Counted from the stretch's first letter, positions 10,672-22,649 are shown. The stretch: 27,369 nt of DNA from Pelargonium cotyledonis (GCA_036897625.1 JAYMTA010000526.1:1-27369); one strand, 5' to 3'. Numbers and translations: made by a program. The notes: a model not told the origin generated them from the letters alone.

Positions 10672-13633
10672 TTACTTCTTTTTCGGTGCAGCAGCATTGG
10701 ACTTTGAAAAGAATAATATTTTCCGTCTAAAAAACCCAGATGTTTTTGATGATTTCTTCTCTTTAAACTGGGTATCCAGAGCTGATTTATCGTCCTCCTT
10801 CGAAATGTTACTAGAGACATCAAAATCAGATCCAGAGTGTTCTTGCTCATCCTCACATTGATAGTCCTTTAAGATCCGGAGCATTTCCATTGCAGACGCC
10901 TTTCCTCTATCGTTCCCATTAACAGAAATGTGAACCAGTCCAGGAATAACTCCCTCTTCCATCACCATGTAACAATATCGGACGTGTTGGGAGCATAAAG
11001 AAAGGAGAATAGCCACTGCATGTTCTTGGTCCTCGCGGCGGTTGTCAATCTCAAGTAGTGAAACAAGAGAGGCAATGCATCCATTAGTTTCAGCAACGGA
11101 AACTCTGGCCTTGTAAGTGTCACACAGGTTCTTGAGTAGTTTAACACAATATCCTCCAAGAGTGTTGTCAACCAGCAAAGGAACCAATTTTGGGATGCAC
11201 TCGAAAGAAGCAATCTGGACACATACATCCTTGTTAGAGGACAAGTTACACAGAATTTTAACAGCTGGTTCCTGGAGACTTTTGGTCTGGGAATCCAGAT
11301 TCTTGAGGATGGAAACAAGAGCACCAGATGCAGCTATTTTAGATGTACACTTCCATTGGCCAGACAATACTTCTATTATGGCAAGAGCTTCTTCTGCCAC
11401 TTCCGAATCAAGAAAATATTGCAACAAACAGAATGCATCTTCACTGAAGTAGTCTGTTCCATTTCTGCAGGAAGCAGCAAGGAGCAAGGTTACTCGAGGG
11501 TTCACAGTACATATCCCACTAAATGAAAGTAATGTCACTATTAAGTACAACAAAAGTTAAGAAAAGCATAACCTAGATTAACTTAAGAAGAAACCCAGGC
11601 CAAGGCACATGAAATACTAATCTGAGTTCTATAGGACCTACTATACATAGAGAGACAAACACTAATTTGAATTACAAATGTATTCATTGATTGCATAAAC
11701 AACACATATGTTAAGAGTATAAAACTAATATTGGGCCTTCAACTATCAACTTAGACTTTTAGTTGAGTTGGTCCTCCTACATTATATCAGAGCATGTTTG
11801 ATCTTGACCTTGGCCCAATGGCGGCCCGTTTATGTTACCTTCCCATGTGGTCTCCGGCCCACTTGCAGAAGAACATGTCTGCAGTGGCTCACGTGTAGAA
11901 GAAAATACCTACACGTGAGGGGTAGTGCCGAGTGAAAAATGTTAATTGCACACGCATCAAGTCCACCGATAAAAGAAAAAATGTGAGGTCACGTGACCCA
12001 CATGGATAAAATATGAAAGAAATGAGGTATATATAAAGGTGCAAGTGAAACCTGACTAACAAGGTTAACTTTTTATTAGTCGAAGTATGCAACCTAATTT
12101 TCAAACTTAACATGGTATCAAGTCTTGTGGACCTAAAGGTTACGAATTCGAGTTTTGCCACTAACTTGAAAAAAACCACTAAAATTCCTACACAAGACAA
12201 GAAGAAGACCTATGCATGGTTCACGTGTAAAACGATAACGGATATGCACGTGAGTGTCGTGTTAGAGTATGAAACTCTCATTGAACCTGCAACTATTAGT
12301 TTAAGCTTTTAGTTGAGTTGGTCCTCTTACAACTTACAAACCTAATTATACTACTTACTACAGAAAATTTACCTGTTTTTACTCACAAGTGCTAGCAACA
12401 ACTGGCATCCAGCCCTCTGAGCTTTTAGATCCTGCCGGTCATGTGCATCCCTTAGAAACTTAATGAGTGGTTCAATGGAGTCTTGAGATGACATAGAAAG
12501 ATGAGTTTGATCATTTAATTTTAATTGATTTCTAAAATCTTCAACCGCCCTGCACTGGGATTCCCATTGAAGCTCAGGAAGGTTCAGTAAAGACTTCACA
12601 TCTGCCTCTGGTACATCTACATTCGATTGACAACTGAGAGGAACGTCATCAGTATGCATTGGGATCAATCTCGAACCATTTCTGATCTTGGTATAGGAGG
12701 AATCTGAAATGTAACTTGTATCTGAAGATCCAAGTGATACATTGCTGAGATCCAGTCGCATATGTATATCATTCATAGAACTGCCAAAGCTAGCAATGGA
12801 AGCAGATGAATTTTCCCATGATTGTAGAGCTTCTGCTTGGATACTGGGGTCAGGAAGGGAGATCCCATACTTCATACACCACTTGGAAATTAGATCCTTC
12901 ATGGCCGTATTTGGAGTCAACGACAGATGAGGCAATCTCATTTTTGTTTGTGGACATGTATCATTACCCTCATCAAACCATTTCTGTATCCACAGTCTTT
13001 CATATGTTTGGCCAGAAGCAACGACAACGGGATCAAACATCAGTCTCATAGATATTGGACACTTATATTCTTTCGGGGGTAACGCTTTCCCCAAGATGTC
13101 AGTTGGTACCTCAAATTGTCTATTTCCAACTAGAGATTGCACTTCAACAGATTGACAACATGGAGAACTGTTTCTATATTTTTCAACCGCCAGTAGTTCT
13201 TCATGCTGAGCATAAACATTATCTGCTTGATCTCTCATAATCATTTTTCCATACTTGTTCAATAGACGCAGAAGATATGTCAAGATCATTTTTTTTGTAC
13301 GATCTTTATCACCAACTGTATCCAGGAGCTTCTTAATTGACCTTTTCTCAATTAAGAGAGTCTTCGGTGTTGTAATATGAAGTTTTGTAGCAGCATATTG
13401 AATAGCTCTGGTTTCAGAGTTTTCCTGTGAATCTGAAGCACGACCTTGTTGGAGCAATTCTAGTAGCACCTTCCCAGCTTCTTCTTCAGAAGAATCCATA
13501 GTAAAATTTGCAGCTCTAAGATCATCAATAATTTGAGAAATCTGCACAAAACATTTCATGATCAACTATCACATAACATCAGGAAAGGGGTAGGGAAATA
13601 TACATACATACACACACACATACATATATATAC

Positions 13634-13711
<78 letters not shown>

Positions 13712-14572
13712 GCATTTTAAACAAACCTCTACAGCCAACATTACAGGAACCATAGACTGAATCCGGCCTAAACTTTGCTCCAACAAGCTCCTAGACCTTT
13801 GACATCTTGAGACTATTGCATCCCCGGTAATAGCCTGAAAGTAATATCAAAGCATCATTGGTTACGAGTTAACAAGTCAACTAATTGCATTAATAACAAT
13901 AAATAAACAACTCTTGTAAGATCTACTCTCCATCCCAAATCAAAGAAGACATACCAGGTAGAGTTTACTCGAATCACTGCAGTACTGAAGCAGTAGTTTA
14001 GTTTTCTCTATCGCAGCATTTAGCATGCACAGTGCCTGTATTCCTGATGAGCATCGAGGTCGTGCTGCTTCTATATCTGGAAATATCCTCGAGATGTTAT
14101 CAATAAGTTTCATAAGTTCTGCACACATTAACCGATGCACCTGTAGATGCGAACAACAATTAAAGAAAAATTATAATCTAACTTAAGAGAAAACTGACAT
14201 TAAAAAAGCAAGTACAAATTTTTTACTTCTTAAGATACATTAACAATAGAGTTTCAGCTAGAAGTAGGAATAACGAACAAACGAAGTCATTTTCCTAAGA
14301 ATAAATATAATGGAGCCACATAAAGTTATCCCAGAACCGCTTTTACATTGACTGTGGGGTTTTGATTGAATCACGTGTATCAAGTTGTGATTATAAATCA
14401 CCGTATCATATGCTCCTCAGTTGCATGAGATCTAATAAAGGACACTAATAAAGATAGAGCTCTACATTCAAAGTCAGTCAGTTTGACAAGAACGGAAGAA
14501 ATAACCATGATATACCTGAAAGGAGCAAGAATGTGGCATTGTTTCCACTACTTCAGCAACATCAGTCCCCAT
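10672..14572 (-). CDS. PUB5: U-box/ARM-repeat E3 ubiquitin ligase, PUB5-like, complete, 5 exons
   Basis: On the minus strand, coding exons are 14572-14516, 14140-13955, 13834-13727, 13541-12373 and 11518-10672, all GT-AG, giving 788 residues. The N-terminal 250 residues form the helical UND-type region of plant U-box proteins (for example EAARPRCSSGIQALC in exon 2 and KLYL/AITGDAIVSRCQRSR across the exon 2/3 join). The U-box lies at about residues 273-344 (KEYKCPISMRLMFDPVVVAS, then QTYERLWIQKWFDEG); it binds an E2 enzyme and needs no zinc. ARM repeats for substrate binding fill most of the last 300 residues, and the tail is Lys-rich. The start, MGTDVAEVVETMPHSC, fits the PUB5 group; the larger PUB45/PUB6/PUB7 group is the alternative. 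Target and pathway are unknown. The exon 4/5 intron (11519-12372) holds a TRIM-like element, and the exon 3/4 intron (13542-13726) is mostly microsatellite. Confidence 0.93.
11709..11781 (+). repeat. Left terminal repeat of the TRIM-like element
   Basis: Begins TGTTAAGAG and ends CCTACA. It is the direct-repeat partner of 12260-12331 and is followed at once by the degenerate primer-binding site 11782-11793. Confidence 0.65.
12260..12331 (+). repeat. Right terminal repeat of the TRIM-like element
   Basis: Begins TGTTAGAG and ends CTTACA, and pairs with 11709-11781. It ends about 40 bases from the exon 4 donor of the U-box gene (intron start at 12372 on the minus strand). Confidence 0.65.
13598..13712. 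repeat. Compound microsatellite (TACA/CA/TA/GA)
   Basis: About 40 bases of TACA, CA and TA repeats are followed by roughly 75 bases of GA repeats with three AAAG-type breaks. On the coding strand of the U-box gene this is a long CT tract starting about 14 bases after the exon 3 donor. It fills most of a 185-base intron. Confidence 0.95.
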
Positions 14573-16050
14573 TCAGAAGCAAATAATCCTGTTTAGTAAA
14601 ATCAGCCACTATTATGTCACTGAAAAACATAACAGCATAGTAATGCAAGATTCTGACTTCTGAGGAGTTAATCTTTCTAGAAGCAAAGCAATGACTTTCA
14701 ACAAAATAACAAACCCCAAAAATGTGGAGTTTGGATCTTGAGTGGGAGTTATATCGAAGATAAAAAAATGGGAGAGACAGATAGATCAGAGGATCATGCA
14801 ATATAAATAACAAAAGAGAACCTTTTTTGCATTCAACTGATCAAGAATTGTAGGAGCAGGGTATTGAACAATAGACGTGCAATCAGCTATTTATGTTTAT
14901 AACCCACTTGTTTCAAACAAAAGCGCCTAGCAATCATAAGGCCTAAAATGTTGGAGATGATGATGCAACAACATTTAAGAAACTCACTTCCCTGGAGCAT
15001 GTGAAGAACAGTTACCCACTCCAAGACCAAACATCTTCCCCAGCTTAGTAACCAATGTTCTTCTATCTTCTTTACAAGTTTTCATAATTTCCCAACAAAA
15101 TTAGTTTTTTTTTTTTTTGTCACTATTACTGAATCATAATTTTACAGGTCACCAACTTAATTAAGTTCTTCGGTAGGAAAACTAGATATATAGGTGTTGC
15201 TAGGACACTCAAGAATCCCCTTCTAATAACAATTAAAAGAATCTCAAAAAATTTTGAGCTCCAATTGAACAAATACTAAGATTTCAGAATAAAGAACTAC
15301 AAGTTCTGGGGTAAATTAACATATTAATATAGTTTTTTATTTATTAAAAAACAATGATCTCTAAATTTCAAATTCAATCTAAATACTAATAATAATCATT
15401 ACTGTAACAAGACTAACCTGGTGATGCAGAAACCAGATGAGAACCTCCCTCCCTCACTACCCCTATAATCCAACCAAACTGATGATAGCAGTTCAACCAC
15501 TGGAGACTCCAAATTCAAAAACCAAATCCGCTACAAAGCCTTAGGAGAATCCAAATTTACATAAAAAAATTCCAGCCCAACAAAAACATCCTCAAAACAA
15601 TCCAATCAGGTTCGTAACATCTTTCCCGCAGCTATCCCATAGACCAGCAACATGACAAGCAAACAGCAGCCATTGACGAGCATAGCAATACAAAACCTCA
15701 CAAAATGGAACCTTCGTGGATAAGAAGATCACCCAGCAACACCAACCACCCCAAAACAAGCAAAACCCAATATTCAACGTTGCATCAACATCAAAACCCA
15801 AGAGCAAAAATTTCACCTTCAAGAGAGACCTTCTCAGCAGGCACCAAAAGAAAAATAAAACAAACAAAAAAAACCCAAATTTAGAAACGAAAAGGTAAAT
15901 GAGACAAGAGAAGATTCTCATGAAACCAGACTGAGTCTTCGAGATAAATTTAAAAATGTAAAAATGAAGAATCTCACTCTCAGACAGTCGTCAACAAGCA
16001 GCTCTCGTTTCTGTGAAATTTACTGCTGGAATCATCAGGACTTCTTGTTC
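14573..16050 (-). other. Leader region of the U-box gene, with probable leader intron
   Basis: A minus-strand CAG acceptor at 14591-14589 puts only 16 untranslated bases before the start codon, so the leader is probably spliced. A strong donor, CAG/GTTAGT, ends at 15418. A non-coding first exon is therefore likely somewhere between 15418 and about 16050. The open frames here are low in complexity. A poly-T run lies near 15103-15118. Confidence 0.4.
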
Positions 16051-18110
16051 GACCCATTAAGCCGGCGAGAAGAGTAAAAGGAGACAAAAATATATTGAAC
16101 TCCGTCACGAGGCTGTGAGCTCCGTGACAATTTTGCACCGTTGGTTTTGATAAAGATGGAGTGATGGTGAAGCCGGTTTTGGTACCCGACAGTGACGGAG
16201 GGGCTGTGATGATTTTGGCGGGCGGTTGTCCGTTACGTAACATAGGCTGACCAGAAAAAGTCAAGTGCTTAGCAGGCCAGAAGACCGCTAATTTGCTCGT
16301 TTTATCGGGCAAAAACTAAGTAGTCAAAGTCAAAAATTAACCCTATTGCTGGTCAAGGAAAAGTCTACCACCACACCAATCATGTGTTTTGCTACTTCCA
16401 CTTCGTTTAACTCTTGTTCACGTGACAGAATAGTTGTCTTAAAAATATTATAAGTTTTAAAATATAAGAAATAGATGCAGGGTTGGCAATCGGGACCTCG
16501 CGGGCGGAGATGTAGGATTGGAATCTTGCTCTTGAATTCTTGGAGTTTACGCAAAGATATCATACTGTTGAGCAGAGACATAAATGTGTACTCAAAAAAC
16601 AGCTTCTGATGTGAACGAAAGAATCTCGACAAAGGGTATTCAGTCCAAAACACAAAATAAATAAATATGAGCGAACGCTTCACATCCACAAATTCATTGT
16701 GACAGATATGAGCGTTAATTGATTAGGTGACATTATAAAATTACAATATTATCATTAGATGATTATGTCTCATGTGTATTTCCATTAGTCATTGGGTGGA
16801 CCTAACCATCTTTATCTATTTGTTTTAGTCATTGGGAGAACCTAACCAGCTTTATCCATTTGTTTCAGTCATTGGGTGGACCTAACCAGCTTTATCTATT
16901 TGTTGTAGTAGTATATTATTTCCTTTTTTCTCATTATTGATATGATTGGTCTCTTGCAAGTTGCTACTAGAAGCATTTAAAATAAATAAAATGACGTCAT
17001 AATGATGTGTTGTGTAAAGAATACTTCAAAAAGAGTGGACTGTAGACATATATTGCTATTGCTATATGATAACTACAATTCTAATTTACTATATAGTTTT
17101 TTAAATACCTCGTCAAATGAATAATAGTTGCATTGACTTTTATATTATTATATAAGTAGTAAAAACTGTTGTTTACTTGTACCCAAAAAAAAAAAAAAAC
17201 TGTTGTGTACGTAGCAAATATCTGAATATTTTCTTGTACTTCTTTGAACTTTGTTTTTCTTTGACTCTATGAAACATTAACACGCAAGATTATGAAATGT
17301 CACAAATAATTACACCCAAATTATGACAAACCTCAAATTTCTTTTATTCATATGTTCTTGTCTTTGTCCTAATGGTTCATTCTCCCTTACCGCGTGTAAG
17401 CATTTCCTCTTTCTTATAAGTAATTTACTCATAGGTAATTTGTAATTTAATTTTTTTTATAATTAATCAATTGAACGAGATATCGTGTAACTTGTTTCTT
17501 AGCAAAATCTTGCTTATATGCAGTGATTGTTTGTTTTATTTCTCACTCGTTTGTGGGTGTTTTACATATTCTGCTGAATGACTATAATCCGATGATATGA
17601 TATTTCTACATTAAAAAAAATTGCTACATTAACATAATTCGTTGAATTTGTTGACTTACAAATTAAGAGAAATCGAAAATACACTAAAAATTCTAATGCC
17701 AATTAATATTCACGATGGGTATCTACAGATGTTGTCTTCGTACCAACTCAAAATATAAATATTCGATAATGAGACGAGTCTAACTGCATATAAATTAGAA
17801 GTTCATACCATCTCCCTCTTTATAATTTCAGCTCAAAAAGTCAACTTCTTTAAAAGAAATGAATTAGTTGAATAAACAAAAATATTCATGGACCATCTAT
17901 TATAATTGAGGAGAAAGGGGAACCAATTAGAAAAAAATTAAAAAAGAAAGAAAAAGAAATGAGAATAATACAAACTTTAGAGAGAAGCCAATGAGATCAA
18001 TAGTGGAAAAACCACAAAACATCCCCCACTCATGGCCCAACCGAACCAACTCATTTCAAGGAATGTAAATATGTAATTATCAATCTTTTTCAAGAATGAG
18101 AAATTTTATC
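16050..18110. other. Intergenic, no gene seen
   Basis: The left part is probably the promoter of the leftward U-box gene. It holds a 3 x 40 bp tandem repeat at 16787-16906 and an A-run near 17186-17200. The rest is AT-rich, without a coding frame or RNA gene that I can recognise. Confidence 0.6.
16787..16906. repeat. Tandem repeat, three units of 40 bp
   Basis: Units are 16787-16826, 16827-16866 and 16867-16906. Each begins AGTCATTGGG and carries ACCTAACCA and CTTTAT. The units differ at only a few positions each, so the array is fairly young. It lies upstream of the U-box gene's presumed promoter. Confidence 0.9.
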
Positions 18111-18118
18111 AGTATTAG

Positions 18119-18400
18119 ATGCTCTCTCATCTCACCAGTCATCACCTCTCACATGCTCTGCCTAGCTCTGCCTTTATATTATCATTGTTAATTATTAGTG
18201 GAGCAGATGTGACCTCCCTTATTCCTCAAGTCTTCATGACCATGAAACATAACTCAAGGCACCAACAACCAAACCACATTCCAAGAGAAAATCAAACTCA
18301 AATCATTGTTGCTGAAGACTGGTTCAGTTCAGAATCTTCAGATCAGTTAGCTTGTGGCAAGAAAACCACAACTACTATGAAACAAAATTGGACAACATAA
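18119..18400 (+). CDS. Small open frame of unknown status (93 codons)
   Basis: The frame encodes a hydrophobic stretch near residues 16-27 (AFILSLLIISGA), then a polar Gln/Thr/Lys-rich remainder. The start resembles a weak signal sequence, but no family motif, conserved Cys pattern or processing site is visible, and no good TATA box lies in the 100 bases upstream. Plant intergenic DNA often holds frames of this length by chance. I list it because it is the only frame between 16 and 22.8 kb with a signal-peptide-like start. It could also be an exon of a non-coding transcript or nothing at all. Confidence 0.12.
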   Translation: MLSHLTSHHLSHALPSSAFILSLLIISGADVTSLIPQVFMTMKHNSRHQQPNHIPRENQTQIIVAEDWFSSESSDQLACGKKTTTTMKQNWTT

Positions 18401-21400
18401 AATTTAAGACAGAGTTATCGGTCGAGACTTAACCAAGTCAACAAAAAGATGTAATCTTATGACTTGGCACTTGTCTGGTCGGATTTATTCTTTTTGTGTC
18501 TTGGTTGAGTTTTACTCTTAAAATATACTTCGTAAGAATATAATAATATGTTTGGGAACCATTACCGTAGCAGGGGTCGAACCCAATATTCAACTCGTTT
18601 GTGACAATGAAACCACTGATGTGTCATGTTGACCTGCTAGCTCCATCCAGTCCACCTCCTTCACTTGTGAAAAACATAACTCTGCAAAATGAGTAAGAAA
18701 AATTAGTGACTTCATTTAGACCCATGCATCAAGTCATCACTGATCAACAAGTTGGTTGGGCTTTGAAAGTCAGGAAAGAGCATCAAAGGTGGACTACATA
18801 ACTCCATAAAAAGATCAAATAAGAAAGTGCACAGTTGAACCAAGTCTTGTCAGGGCCAATAAAAAGGACAATACCATAGCAGTCCCCACAAAACAAACCA
18901 GTTAATTATGCAGGCTATAGGACAAAACCAGACCTGTGTTCAAGGGCAATGCCAACATGTTTCATGACTAGAACTGAATTCAGTGATTTTTTTTTGTCTA
19001 TGATAATGCAACTTAAAAATCATGTTCCCACAGTACGTTTACAATAATTCCATCATATCTCTATCCAGCTGATATAAACCACAAACATGTTATCACTCTA
19101 CATATAGAGTTTTCATCTAATGGTTTATTGCAAGTGCACATGCAAACCAATCAGATGTTACAGTTTCCAGTATTTGTTCATTCTAAAGAAGCTAGAAGCA
19201 AATCTATGAAAGATCCTATTACCAGCAAGAAGTAAAAATTCTTTTGTAGCCCAATTATTGTTTGGTTCCATTTGCAAGGTTCTCCACCCAATAGGTGGTT
19301 CTAGCAGATGCCACACTAGTGGACATCTTTTACTCAAAGGTTGAATATCTGATATATATGCTATTGTTAGCTGTTCACAGACAAATATAACTAGTTGATG
19401 AACTTTAATCACACAAGTATCTTTCTTTTCATTACTACTCCAGAATATATGGAGTAGCAACAAGCAACAGTGAGGGGCTAAAAGTTAAGGAATTCATGCT
19501 GGCAGGATCTCTTCGCACAATCACAAATCTCCCTATCAAGGTATGTAAGACAAAACACCAAATTCCTCTCCTCCAAACAAGTTGAGCAAATGATTTACAA
19601 CTTACAAGGTGTGTATGATATCAGAGTTGGTTTGGTTTGGATCTAGTGATGCATTTATGATGCCTTTCGGTTATTGGTCCACAGTAGAGTCCATTGTGTT
19701 GTTCAACCTACACATGAGAGGAGTGTCAAACAACTTAACTATAACTTAAGCTTTTTCTAAAATATGTATTTTAAGATTTATGCTAAACTGGTCAGAACAC
19801 ATAAGAATACACCAATGGTCAAGTAATATAGATATTGAAAGGTTAGCACTGCTAATGTAATAACAAGCGATTATAAAGAAAGTGCTTAATTTCTGGGAAC
19901 AACTTGCCCAGCAGACATATGAGGTTCTGCCGGCAGATCTATTTACTTTCCTGAATGAGATCTTCTGGTCCATTCTTGGTTTGGAATAACAGCTAGTGGA
20001 GAATCAACAACCACAAACTATATTTTATATAGCAAAGGGAGAAAAACAAGATACAAGACAATACGAAGAATTAGCAACATCTTAATTTCAAGATTACAAG
20101 TGGCCACCGCCACACTAGCTTGCTAGATGCACTTCCACTACAAACACATTAAAAATATATATACTGGAGTGGCTGGTAATCAGAATTAATATATATTGAA
20201 ACCTAACTACAAACAAGGAAAAAATAACCCCTTCACTCTTTTACCACTCTGGCCAAGATGGCAAATAACTCCTTATTCTAGGCTTTATGTTGATGGGAAA
20301 TAGTAGGCATCTGTATTAGAAAGACTGATCTTCTGAGTTTATTCATGTCACATAACATTGGCCATCTCGTGTAGCCTAATCACTACTCTAAGTGAGCAAA
20401 AAAAAAACACCTGTAGACTATTGGTATGATCTTAATTTATGTTACCTAGTTTCCCAAAAGGTGTAGAAATTTAGTAACTGCTGTGGATAACCACCACAGT
20501 TATGGATAACCCCAATCTAATCTAATAGTGTCTAAATCACATGGCCGCAAAAGGATATGAATGCTTTAGGGCTGGATGAGAAACATTCAACGTGATATCA
20601 TCAAAGAATTTGAGACATAAACTCACCATTGATTGGCCAGATTTGATCATAGTCAACAATTTGCCAAGGTTTCCAATGATTTGAGGGGAAAAGGCAAACA
20701 AGGTAAAAATCATATGGTGTATGATTGCTACACTTCTATTGACTCTATAAACTTTATAAATAAATAAATAAAAATCAGTTGTCATATAAAGAAGAGAAAG
20801 AAGGCCACAAGTTTACTTACATGCTCTGCTTTTTCACTACAACCCCCAATGAAAAAGATAGTTTAAGACTTCATGTAACAATATCTAACTAGCACATTGT
20901 TAGTTAAAGAAACAGAAGGAATTGAAGCTCGCACTAGTACAAAATCAAATAAGAGTCATTTAAATTTCAATTTTGGGAAATAGTAACACCCTGGTAATAT
21001 ACCCAGAACGTCTTGTTCTTGAAAACGCATGAGCTTGTTGATGTTGCCTGAACTAAAGACTATTCACACGAATAGTATAGCAAGGAAATCAGAATCGTCT
21101 CCTCTAATGCCGAGCAACCGAATGTGAGGCTTCTTAAACTAAACTATGTGGTCTAAGGACTAAAATTAACTATGGACTAAATCTAGGGATGTATAGGTTT
21201 CATTTGTGCCAGCTATGATCGAGTGATAATGAATGGTTGGTTCTTCTAATTGGATTCATCTCCCGGTACTTCTCACTCTTGGAATTGAGCTATAGATTGA
21301 AGACTGGATTGTAAGGTATGTATGCACTCCTCCGAGCTAACTACGTAGTGCTTGCTCCTATTCTGCCCACGCCACTCCCATGAATGATCAGTTATCAAAT

Positions 21401-22640
21401 ATAAGAAATTGAAAAGTTCAAATTCAATCTAATATATATCATGCATACATGTTAAATATTCAATCAAGGAAAGATAAAAAATATACACTTCCCATTACCT
21501 CTCGTCAAAAATAATAATTCATATCTAGAGCTGAAATTAGAAACAAGCATTTTGTGCAGAACAATTAATAAATCTAGCCTTGCATTCAACCAGTCACCTT
21601 CAATATATCACAACATTGCACAAATTACTCTCCAATCATGCGAGAAAGAAAAGAGACGTTTTTTTAATAATACTTCATTACATTAAATAAAGAGAGAAAA
21701 TATAACATAGTTATTGATCTGAGTAGAAAGATGATTTGTCATGTCTTTATCGCCTCCTCGAAATTGCCCTCTACGCTACATACTCTAAACTGTGTATCAT
21801 GGAAACTAATAATGACTGAAAAAGAGTTCAGGAACTCCGAGTGGTTGTTTATATAGCTGCATAAGTAATACAATTAAGAGCTGAAATAGGAAATGTGTTG
21901 ATTGAGAGTGCAGGGGTTGGCGCATGACCTGCTCAACAAAATTGAAGTACACAGAACATCTCATGCACAACATGCATGTGGTTGAACATGGCGTGCTCTT
22001 CTAAACTCGCGCACAGCCTTAATAGGGCAAGATACGTATTATTTTGGTTTATCTAATTTTGAACTGTTAAACGAAAGGGGTTGGCAAGAATCTTTCCCTA
22101 GCTCAAGATTTCAAATTGAAAAGTTCAAACCAAATATATGAATAGAATGGGTGAGAGAATATCTGTCATAGTTAGATAAGGGAGTTGTAATCAGAACAAA
22201 GTCTGCAATCCACTAGAGGCATGCCTTTGATTGAGTGCTCTACAGTTTCCAATACACACACATGACCCCTTTTAGACTAATAGTGGCAGATATATAATGT
22301 GCTTGTGGCCAAAACTGGCAGTTCAGAGAAAATTATCTGATAATGCCATTGTTAAGGAACTGATAATATATAATAAGCTATTAGTATTGAACATCTGCTT
22401 TTGGTATTTTCTGCATGCATAATAACTAATAAGAAATTCCAACTTGCTAGTGATTTAATCTAGGAATATGCTTTCTTAAAGAAATTATGATTTCATCTTT
22501 TAACACTGATTCTCTCTTGAAATTGCTATTCCTTGTCTTGCTCCATCCTGTAGTTCGCAAGGGAACGGGTCACTCTATATTCTGCTCTTTTCGAAGATAT
22601 ATTCGCCCAACTGGCTCAGCCCCACCACCCGTTTACTCCT
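18400..22640. other. Intergenic, about 4.2 kb without a recognisable gene
   Basis: No frame on either strand shows a family I recognise, and I found no mature sequence of a common plant microRNA. A possible tRNA-derived SINE remnant lies at 18545-18660. The right end should include the promoter of the RADIALIS-like gene. Confidence 0.55.
18545..18660 (-). mobile_element. Possible tRNA-derived SINE remnant
   Basis: On the minus strand GGTTCGACCCC (18583-18573) matches the RNA polymerase III B-box GGTTCGANNCC exactly. An A-box-like GAGCTAGCAGG lies about 50 bases before it, the usual spacing. The sequence does not fold into an intact tRNA, and no poly-A or poly-T tail is clear. It may instead be a fragment of another repeat family. 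Confidence 0.3.
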
Positions 22641-22643
22641 GCT

Positions 22644-22649
22644 TATAAG
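22644..22649 (+). promoter_or_regulatory. Possible TATA box of the RADIALIS-like gene
   Basis: TATAAG lies 218 bases before the start codon, in a pyrimidine-rich, less AT-rich setting. That would give a leader of roughly 185 bases if transcription begins about 30 bases downstream. This is placement by motif only. Confidence 0.3.

Larger units (their letters stand above)
11709..12331 (+). mobile_element. TRIM-like LTR element in the last intron of the U-box gene
   Basis: Two direct repeats, 11709-11781 (73 bp) and 12260-12331 (72 bp), both begin TGTT and end TACA. They share long identical stretches such as TTTTAGTTGAGTTGGTCCTC. The first is followed by TTATATCAGAGC, matching 10 of 12 bases of the tRNA-Met primer site TGGTATCAGAGC. 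The second is preceded by a purine-rich GCACGTGAGTGTCG. The flanks ACATA and ACTTA could be a diverged 5-bp target duplication. There is no coding capacity, so this fits a terminal-repeat retrotransposon in miniature. It lies wholly within an intron. Strand is given from the order of primer site and purine tract, opposite to the host gene. Confidence 0.65.

Noticed and set aside
12112-12312. Plus-strand open frame of 66 codons
   Set aside because: It lies within the TRIM-like element and overlaps its terminal repeat, with no domain.
13533-13786. Open frames of RE and SL dipeptide repeats on both strands
   Set aside because: They are translations of the GA/CT microsatellite inside an intron.
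2743-14572. A functional cluster of ubiquitin-system genes (F-box Tubby protein, APC10, U-box E3)
   Set aside because: The genes lie on different strands, belong to separate complexes and have separate promoters. Ubiquitin-related genes are very common in plant genomes, so nearness by chance is the simpler reading.
19158-19463. Minus-strand open frame of 101 codons
   Set aside because: No family motif, no promoter and no splice context. The composition looks like translated non-coding DNA.
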